Source of the DNA: JBAZOO01 sp041648735 | GTDB taxonomy: Bacteria; Verrucomicrobiota; Lentisphaeria; Oligosphaerales; CAITYL01 | Direction: 5' to 3' | Assembly (NCBI GenBank): GCA_041648735.1 | Contig: JBAZOO010000030.1 | Location: 1-46,814, forward strand | DNA: 46,814 nucleotides | Shown here: positions 24,421 through 29,722 of the stretch, one piece after another | How positions within the stretch are numbered: position 1 is the first letter of the stretch | Layout of the letters: every line of letters starts with the position of its first letter | Notes under the pieces: generated by a model | Told to the model about the DNA's origin: nothing | Seen by the model: the letters and a program-made list of their open reading frames with translations, nothing else | The model's database searches: none | Translations under genes and position numbers: made by a program

Positions 24421-25299
24421 CCGGCGGCGGAGCAGCCCGACCCCGCCGAGCAGCAGCAGCGCCAGGGCCGCCGGCTCGGGCACGACGGTCAAGGTGCCGG
24501 TACCGGTGAAGTGCGTGTCGTCAATGTAGGTCGCGCCGCTGCCCGTCGCGCCCCAAGTGCCGGCCGCCTGCTGCGTGTCATTGATAAACAGGCTGGCAAT
24601 GGTCTCGCTGCTGCTGGCGAAGTTCAGGTTGACCTTCGAAAATCCCGTAGCCGTTTCCACCAGCCGAAGCGTCATCGCATCCAACAATGAAGTGTTGTCA
24701 TTCAGTTGCAGTACCGTGTTTCTGGCGGTGGAGGTGCCATCGTTGGAGACGGTTAAATCCGCGATGTCCACCGAGCCGGTGGTCGCAACCACGAATGTTG
24801 ATAAGCCGGAGGCAAGGCCCTTAACAGTCAAGGCTCCATTGGTCGCAGTGAGTGTGCCTCCGACCGTCAGACCGCCGCCGCCGGTCAGTTTGATGCCCTG
24901 GCCGCTGCCGCTGAAATTGATATTACTATTGATGATCTGGCTGCCGGTACCGGATTGCATGTTGATCGCTATGCCGCTGATGGCACTATCGATGTCGATG
25001 GCATTCCCGCTGATCGTGAAATTAGCGACGTTGGTATTGTATTGAAGCGAATTGATACGCCACGGATTGTTGATATCCACGACCGGTGTCGGGCGTGTTG
25101 AGCCGGCGAAACGCAAGTCGGCCGAGCCGTCACTCGGCGGCGCGGCGGCGACCGTTACCCAGTTCTCTTTCGTGCTCCAGTTGTCGTCGGTGCCGCCGCC
25201 ATCCCAGGTAAACACATCCGCGGTCGCCGCCGGCAGCGCCAGCAGGGTGCCGAGCGCCCCCGCCACCAGCACCAGCCGAGCATTGATTGTCTTTTCCAT
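24349..25299 (-). CDS. PEP-CTERM sorting-domain protein with repeat-encoded tail
   Basis: 316-residue exported surface protein. A signal peptide (MEKTINARLVLVAGALG..., cleaved near residue 27) is followed by VFTWDGGGTDDNWSTKENW, the opening of autotransporter-type beta-strand-repeat proteins, and then a Gly/Thr/Asn-rich beta-helical region. Residues 273-294 are a PEP-CTERM signal: VPEPAALALLLLGGVGLL then RRRG. Such signals direct exosortase processing in exopolysaccharide-producing bacteria. The protein should end at RRRG, yet 22 further residues encoded by the GC-rich repeat follow, and the stop lies inside the third 84-bp repeat unit. The ATG at 25299 has a perfect AGGAGG seven bases upstream. 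Low GC compared with neighbours reflects the Asn/Thr-rich composition. Confidence 0.9.
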   Translation of the reverse strand: MEKTINARLVLVAGALGTLLALPAATADVFTWDGGGTDDNWSTKENWVTVAAAPPSDGSADLRFAGSTRPTPVVDINNPWRINSLQYNTNVANFTISGNAIDIDSAISGIAINMQSGTGSQIINSNINFSGSGQGIKLTGGGGLTVGGTLTATNGALTVKGLASGLSTFVVATTGSVDIADLTVSNDGTSTARNTVLQLNDNTSLLDAMTLRLVETATGFSKVNLNFASSSETIASLFINDTQQAAGTWGATGSGATYIDDTHFTGTGTLTVVPEPAALALLLLGGVGLLRRRGPAVQAVLAGRKIARRASSEPRV

Positions 25300-25429
25300 C
25301 ACTTGCCTCCTGTCTTGCTCTTGTCTCGTTTCGTGCCTCGTGCCAACTCGTGCGATCTTCCTTGCCATCTTCCTTGCTCCTTTCCTTGGTTGCGGGAATC
25401 TTTCCAGCAATTCTTGTTACCCAGAAATC

Positions 25430-25684
25430 TTCACAAATCCCCACAAATCTTTTAGCCCACGAAACACCCGAAACTACACGAAAAATTCAATTTTTCGATT
25501 TTTAGCGACAATTGGAAGGTTTTATGGGTTTTGATTTGTGGTAAAAACGGTTTAGCGGTTTGATTCGTGTTGATTTGTGTGGATTCGTGGGTAAAAAGGG
25601 TTTGGATTTTTCGTGTTGTTTCGTGTGTTTCGTGGGAAAAAAACGGTTCGGGTTGTTTCGTGGATTCGTGGACAAAAAGTTCTT
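25430..25684. repeat. AT-rich TIR element, copy 5
   Basis: TTAGCCCACGAAACACCCGA begins near 25452; the core TTTTAGCGACAATTGG is near 25500; the far end has TTTCGTGTGTTTCGTGGG near 25627 and TTTCGTGGATTCGTGGAC up to 25675, ten bases from the regulator stop codon. Nearly identical to copy 3 over most of its length. No gene is seen in the gap 25300-25684 apart from the upstream region of the PEP-CTERM gene. Confidence 0.85.
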
Positions 25685-26734
25685 TCAGTCGGTGACGGGG
25701 GCCAGGTTCGTGGTGGCACCAACGACCAGCCGCGGCAACACCCATTGCACCGGCTGCTCCACCGGCCGCCCCTGCACCCGCGCCAGCAGCATTTCCATGG
25801 CCTGGGCGGTGACCGCGGCATAGTCGTTTTCGATCGTCGTCAGCTTGGGGTAGCGCGCCGCGGCTTCCGCCTCGGAGCCGTAGCTGACCACGCTCAGGTC
25901 CGCCGGCGCGGCCAGCCCCTTCTCGGCGGCGGCATGGACCACCGCCCGGGCCAGCGACTCGCCGTGGCAGATGAACGCCGTCGGCCGCTCCGGCCGCGGC
26001 CGGGCCAGCAGCCCGCGCGCCCAGGCCATGGACGCCTCGGCCCGCGCGGCATCCATCTCGCCCGAAAAGAGCTGCTCCTCGTGGCGCAGGCCGAACTCGC
26101 CCGCCGCCCGCCGCAGCCCCTCCTGCCCCAGGCGGTTCTGCGAATAGCGCTCCGGCCCGCCGCCGTAGGCGAAGCGGCGGTGCCCCAGCTCCGCCAGCCA
26201 GGCGACCGCCTGGTAAACCGCCTTGTCCGCCGCCGACAACACGCAATAGGCGGCCGGCTCCTCGATGCTCACCCACGGCACATCCCCCCGCGCCGCCAGC
26301 CACTGCCGGAGCGGCTCGCCGACGTCGCCCACCAGCAGCGTGCCATCCACCAGCTTGGAGACCACTTGGTGCGGCGGAATGAAGCCGCCGCCGTCATCCA
26401 TGGTGTGGTGATGGAACTCGATCTGGTAGCGGATCCCGCGGGCCGCGCATTGATCCACGAAATACCCGACCACCCGCCGCTGCACTTCACGGCGGAAGGC
26501 GGAGACGCTGTCCTGGGCGGCCACCACCACCCCCAACTGCCCGGTCTTCCGGGCCCGCAGCAACTGGGCGGCCACGCGCGGCTCATACCCCAGCCGCCGG
26601 GCCACGGCGACGACCTGCGCCCGGCGGGCCGCGCCGACCCGGCCGCGGCCATGCAGCGCGGCGGAGACGGTGGCCTGGGAGACCCCGGCCTCGCGGGCGA
26701 CATCGGTGACGGTGATGGAGCGTTTGCGCCTCAT
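25685..26734 (-). CDS. LacI/GalR-family transcriptional regulator
   Basis: 349-residue sugar-responsive DNA-binding regulator. The N-terminal helix-turn-helix is TVTDVAREAGVSQATVSAAL at 8-27, with a hinge helix containing AAQLLRARK at 55-63. The remaining ~285 residues are a periplasmic-binding-protein-like effector domain (PTAFICHGESLA, DLSVVSYGSEAEA). The start at 26734 has AGGA seven bases upstream. It is first in the minus-strand carbohydrate locus and has its own consensus promoter with an operator-like palindrome over the transcription start, implying autoregulation. The likely targets are itself and the downstream glycosidase genes, released by a sugar from the degraded glycan; target and effector are inference. 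Confidence 0.93.
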   Translation of the reverse strand: MRRKRSITVTDVAREAGVSQATVSAALHGRGRVGAARRAQVVAVARRLGYEPRVAAQLLRARKTGQLGVVVAAQDSVSAFRREVQRRVVGYFVDQCAARGIRYQIEFHHHTMDDGGGFIPPHQVVSKLVDGTLLVGDVGEPLRQWLAARGDVPWVSIEEPAAYCVLSAADKAVYQAVAWLAELGHRRFAYGGGPERYSQNRLGQEGLRRAAGEFGLRHEEQLFSGEMDAARAEASMAWARGLLARPRPERPTAFICHGESLARAVVHAAAEKGLAAPADLSVVSYGSEAEAAARYPKLTTIENDYAAVTAQAMEMLLARVQGRPVEQPVQWVLPRLVVGATTNLAPVTD

Positions 26735-26762
26735 GCCATTCCTGGAAAAAGCTTGGCCGTCC

Positions 26763-26815
26763 TGCTGATACGTATCGGCAAAGAGTACAATAGCCCGGCC
26801 CAGAACCACTGTCAA
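26763..26815 (-). promoter_or_regulatory. Consensus promoter and LacI-type operator for the regulator gene
   Basis: On the minus strand a perfect -35 TTGACA (26810-26815) is followed after 17 bases by -10 TATTGT (26787-26792). The expected start point, near 26780, is covered by TGCTGATACGTATCGGCA (26763-26780), a palindrome with 8 of 9 base pairs matched and a central CG step, as in LacI/GalR operators. The operator sits about 30 bases ahead of the regulator's ATG. Repressor binding there would block transcription start. Confidence 0.72.
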
Positions 26816-26839
26816 GGACTGGCCAGAAAAAAAAGTTTG

Positions 26840-26935
26840 GGGGGACCTGCCGGACCTGCCGTCCAGGCGCTCCTCGCAGGGCGGAAGACCTGCCGCCAAG
26901 GGGGGCACTGAGTCATTGGGTCACTGAGTCAGGAA
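26840..26935. repeat. GC-rich family locus 4 followed by GTCATTGGGTCACTGAGTCA words
   Basis: GACCTGCCGTCCAG (reverse complement of the 14-mer) occurs at about 26854, with CTCCTCGCAGGGCGGAAGACC linkers like those at 1420-1560, followed by GAGTCATTGGGTCACTGAG words like those at 1318. The two repeat types are adjacent at both loci, so they may travel or expand together. Confidence 0.7.
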
Positions 26936-26963
26936 TTGCTGGCCGGCGGCAATGGCGGTTGGG

Positions 26964-27043
26964 GGTTCGCACGGAGGACACGGGGAACGCGGAGGCGATG
27001 GATCGAGGTTTTCCCCGTGGGCTCCGTGGGCGCCGTGCGAACC
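26964..27043. repeat. 80-bp inverted-repeat element with CACGGAGGACACGGGG words
   Basis: Bounded by GGTTCGCACGG (26964-26974) and its exact reverse complement CCGTGCGAACC (27033-27043), with 9-nt-period CACGGAGGA/CACGGGGAA units inside. The remainder of the gap to the next promoter (27044-27280) shows no gene or clear structure. Confidence 0.65.
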
Positions 27044-27281
27044 TTTCTTCCCGTGTGCCGCATCGGGGGAACAGACAAGAAAATGGGGTGGACGGGGGGA
27101 CGCCGGGTGCGCGCCATCTTGCGCGGCGGGCGGCAAAAGGGCGAGCGCCACGCCCGCTGGCAGACCCCCGTCGCCTACCATGGCCGCGCCGGCCCGGATA
27201 CGCGCCGAACCCGCCGTGCGGCCCGACGGCCGAGGCAAGCTCAGAGGAAATTCGTCAGCGCTGGCTCTCGGCCAAGCGGTG

Positions 27282-27310
27282 TTGACAAAACCTGACACGT
27301 GTGATAAATT
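27282..27310 (+). promoter_or_regulatory. Consensus sigma-70-type promoter for the sodium-pump decarboxylase operon
   Basis: TTGACA at 27282-27287, a 17-base spacer, and TAAATT at 27305-27310. The spacer contains ACACGTGT (palindromic) near 27295-27302, a possible regulator site. The first ATG of the operon lies only 10 bases past the -10 box, so the transcript would have almost no 5' leader. Confidence 0.65.
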
Positions 27311-27319
27311 AGGGACTTC

Positions 27320-27712
27320 ATGAACAGGGTTTCTGCAACTTGGGCCAACTTGACGGCGGGGGTGCTGATCGCGCTTCTGGCCTGGCTGACGCCGGTTCCG
27401 ACGCCGGAGCCGATGGTCGCCAGTCCTGCCGTCGAGGAGGGTTCCCTGTTCGCTTTCCCATCGTCGGAAAGTCCCAAGGAGACGTCGGCCTACGGCGCCG
27501 CCCCCGTGGCGGACTGGGGAGTTCCCCGTCTGCCGGAGGAAGGCCACCACCGCATGAGGCATCCTGACCCGTCCGCGGACGGGCGGCTCACGGTTGTGGC
27601 GCTGGCCTCCATCCGGGTGCCGGCCGGCCGCCGTCTTGACGCCGAGCGCGGCGCCTGGGTTCGCAGCCCGGTCGCCGACGGCGCTTCGTGCCCCCGGGCG
27701 CCCCCCGCCTGA
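27320..27712 (+). CDS. Small hypothetical membrane protein, first gene of the decarboxylase operon
   Basis: 130-residue product I do not recognise. Residues about 8-27 form a hydrophobic segment (ANLTAGVLIALLAWLTPV), compatible with a signal anchor; the rest is polar, Pro/Ala/Arg-rich and of low complexity. AGGGA lies five bases before the ATG, and a strong promoter is directly upstream, which supports expression. It may also be a leader of no fixed function, since the start is almost at the expected 5' end. No homologue can be named from the sequence. Confidence 0.45.
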   Translation: MNRVSATWANLTAGVLIALLAWLTPVPTPEPMVASPAVEEGSLFAFPSSESPKETSAYGAAPVADWGVPRLPEEGHHRMRHPDPSADGRLTVVALASIRVPAGRRLDAERGAWVRSPVADGASCPRAPPA

Positions 27713-27738
27713 GCGCACGTCGCGCCGCCCTTGCGTGA

Positions 27739-27776
27739 GCCGCGGTCCGGCGGCAATGATCTTCCCGGACCGCGGC
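27739..27776 (+). other. Stable hairpin in the gap before the gamma-subunit gene
   Basis: GCCGCGGTCCGG (27739-27750) pairs perfectly with CCGGACCGCGGC (27765-27776), a 12-bp stem with a 14-nt loop, followed by CACGCCCTTTTC. It may attenuate or stabilise the transcript between the first gene and the decarboxylase subunits. The remaining gap (27777-27958) holds a second, weaker CCTGGTG/CACCAGG stem and no gene. Confidence 0.5.
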
Positions 27777-27958
27777 CACGCCCTTTTCGCCGCCGTGTTT
27801 GCCACCCGGCACCCCTCCCCTCCCGCCGGCCTGGCCGCATTTGCGGCCAGGGGGCGGCGGCCCTGGTGTCGCCACGCCGCCACCAGGCCTTGTGCCCAGT
27901 TTTGGTGTCCGTTTCCCTTGGATTCCCCATTCCTCTTGCCAAGTAAGGAGTTCCCGCG

Positions 27959-28102
27959 ATGAGCTACAGCTCGATCCTGTTCCAAATGGTGACGATTTTC
28001 GGCCTGACGGTCGCCATCTCCTTCGGAGTTGCCGCGCTGATGAAACTGATGTATGCCATCATGCAGGCGCTGAACAAGCGGTCCGCGCCGCCGCAGCCCT
28101 GA
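27959..28102 (+). CDS. Small gamma-like subunit of a sodium-translocating decarboxylase
   Basis: 47-residue membrane protein with one transmembrane helix (residues about 5-33, ILFQMVTIFGLTVAISFGVA) and a short basic/Pro tail NKRSAPPQP. AAGGAG eight bases before the ATG supports translation. Size, single helix and position 70 bases ahead of the beta subunit match OadG/MmdD-type gamma subunits, which anchor the carboxyltransferase subunit to the membrane beta subunit. The sequence itself is too short for a firm family match, so the call rests on architecture and neighbourhood. Confidence 0.75.
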   Translation: MSYSSILFQMVTIFGLTVAISFGVAALMKLMYAIMQALNKRSAPPQP

Positions 28103-28172
28103 GCCAGCCCGGCCCCGCCGGCGCGGCTTCATCCGCTCCAACCCCTTGTCGTCCGCAAGCGAAAGAGTTCCC

Positions 28173-29432
28173 ATGCATTACAACATCCTTGAGATTTTCC
28201 AGGGCGTCAACACCCTGTTGTCCTCCAGCCCGCTGATGCTCACGGTCCGCCTTGGCCTGATCGCCCTGGGGATGCTGCTCGTTTATCTTGGCAAGAAAGG
28301 GGTGCTGGAACCGCTCCTGATGGTTCCAATGGGGCTGGGGATGTCGGCGGTGAACGCCGCGGTGCTGTTCCTGGATCCCGAGACCGCCCGGAACGTGCTC
28401 TCGACCGTGGCGGCGCCGCCCACCCAAGTGCCCGGCACGCTGTTCGTGGCGCCGCTGGTGGAGAAGACGGAAAGCCTGATGTACCTGATGCAGGTTGACT
28501 TTTTGCAGCCGATCTACACCTTTGCCTTCAGCAACGGCCTGATCGCCTGTTTCGTGTTCATGGGGATCGGCGTGCTGCTGGATGTCGGCTACATGCTGCA
28601 GCGGCCGTTCCAGAGCATGTTCCTGGCGTTGTGCGCCGAGCTGGGGACGGTGGTCACCTACCCGATCGCCATGGCGCTTGGGATGACCAGCGGCGAGGCG
28701 GCCTCCGTCGCCATGGTCGGCGGCGCCGACGGCCCGATGGTGCTGTACACCTCGCTGAAGCTGGCGCCGCACCTGTTCGTGCCGATCACCGTGGTCGCCT
28801 ACCTCTACTTGGGGCTGACCTATGGCGGCTACCCCTACCTGATCAAGCTGCTGGTGCCCGCCAAGCTGCGGGCCATCAAACCGGTGCCGGAGCCGGCGCC
28901 CACCGCCACCGCCGGGGAGAAGCTCGCCTTCGCGGTGATCCTCAACACCGTGCTTTGCTTCCTCTTCCCGGTGGCCGCGCCGCTGTTCATCTCCCTCTTC
29001 CTCGGCGTCGCGATCAAGGAGGCGGGGCTGACCCACTTCAGCGACTTCGTCGGCGGGCCGCTGCTTTACGGCTCGACCCTGTTCCTCGGCTTCCTGCTGG
29101 GGGTGCTCTGCGAGGCGAACACGATCCTCAGCCAGGGGGTGTGGAAGCTGCTGATCCTCGGGGTTGTCGCGCTGCTGCTTTCCGGCATCGGCGGCATCCT
29201 CGGCGGCTACGTCCTCTACTACCTCACCGGGAAGAAGTACAACCCGGTGGTGGGCATTGCCGGCGTGAGCTGCGTGCCGACCTGCGCCAAGGTGGCGCAA
29301 AAGATGGTCTCCAAGGAGAATCCGGCGGCGATCATCCTGCCGCAGGCGCTTGGGGCCTGCATCAGCGGGGTGATCACCACGGCGATCCTCTGCGGCGTCT
29401 ACACGGCCGTCATCCCGCTGCTGGCGAAGTGA
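28173..29432 (+). CDS. Sodium ion-translocating decarboxylase beta subunit (OadB/MmdB/GcdB family)
   Basis: 419-residue integral membrane protein with about nine hydrophobic segments. It couples decarboxylation of carboxybiotin to export of sodium ions. Signature segments are present: MVGGADGPMVLYTS (the essential Asp of GGADGP) and NPVVGIAGVSCVPTCAKVAQ in the C-terminal part, where most family members have GVSAVP. The ATG at 28173 begins the usual short N-terminus; an upstream TTG in frame is not used. The substrate (oxaloacetate, methylmalonyl-CoA or glutaconyl-CoA) depends on the alpha subunit, which is not in this window. It follows the gamma-like gene and precedes a small membrane protein. 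Confidence 0.95.
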   Translation: MHYNILEIFQGVNTLLSSSPLMLTVRLGLIALGMLLVYLGKKGVLEPLLMVPMGLGMSAVNAAVLFLDPETARNVLSTVAAPPTQVPGTLFVAPLVEKTESLMYLMQVDFLQPIYTFAFSNGLIACFVFMGIGVLLDVGYMLQRPFQSMFLALCAELGTVVTYPIAMALGMTSGEAASVAMVGGADGPMVLYTSLKLAPHLFVPITVVAYLYLGLTYGGYPYLIKLLVPAKLRAIKPVPEPAPTATAGEKLAFAVILNTVLCFLFPVAAPLFISLFLGVAIKEAGLTHFSDFVGGPLLYGSTLFLGFLLGVLCEANTILSQGVWKLLILGVVALLLSGIGGILGGYVLYYLTGKKYNPVVGIAGVSCVPTCAKVAQKMVSKENPAAIILPQALGACISGVITTAILCGVYTAVIPLLAK

Positions 29433-29523
29433 CCCCCGCGAAGTCCGCGCCGCGGCGGCCTTGGCCGGCCGCGGCCGCCCCCCCCCGAGTTGCCGGGAGG
29501 ACCGGGAAAGGAAGGGAAGACCG

Positions 29524-29709
29524 ATGCGCATCCGCCCCTATTGGTTCAGCGGCACGGCCATCGCCCTGGCCGGCGTCGCTGTCCACCGGCTGCTGGCGCC
29601 GCTGGCCAGCGGCGCGGCCAAGTCCGCCCTGCTGCTGGCCGGGATGACGCTGGCCTTTGGCGGGCTGCTGGTGATCGTCTTCGGGTTGAACCGGAGCCAC
29701 CGCCGCTGA
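29524..29709 (+). CDS. Small two-helix membrane protein downstream of the decarboxylase
   Basis: 61-residue product with two hydrophobic segments (about 9-27 and 34-54) and a basic end NRSHRR. GGAAGGGAAG lies a few bases ahead of the ATG. It follows the beta subunit by 91 bases on the same strand, so co-transcription is likely. I cannot name a family; it may be an accessory subunit or simply a small membrane protein. Confidence 0.6.
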   Translation: MRIRPYWFSGTAIALAGVAVHRLLAPLASGAAKSALLLAGMTLAFGGLLVIVFGLNRSHRR

Positions 29710-29722
29710 CCCGGGGCGGGCC

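Noticed and set aside
23900..24529. Open frames over the TIR element and the 84-bp array encoding repeated peptides
   Set aside because: The peptides (for example AWTAGPRPLIHTRGSDEARR) come directly from tandem DNA repeats; no start signal or domain supports them.
22812..26300. Frames in the AT-rich elements yielding HESTQINTNQ and NTRNNTK-type peptides
   Set aside because: They recur identically because the DNA element recurs; no ribosome site and no protein-like composition.
26921..28174. 417-codon minus-strand frame over the decarboxylase promoter and gamma subunit
   Set aside because: Runs antisense through the promoter and the 47-residue gamma-like gene; product is Arg/Gly-rich with no domain.
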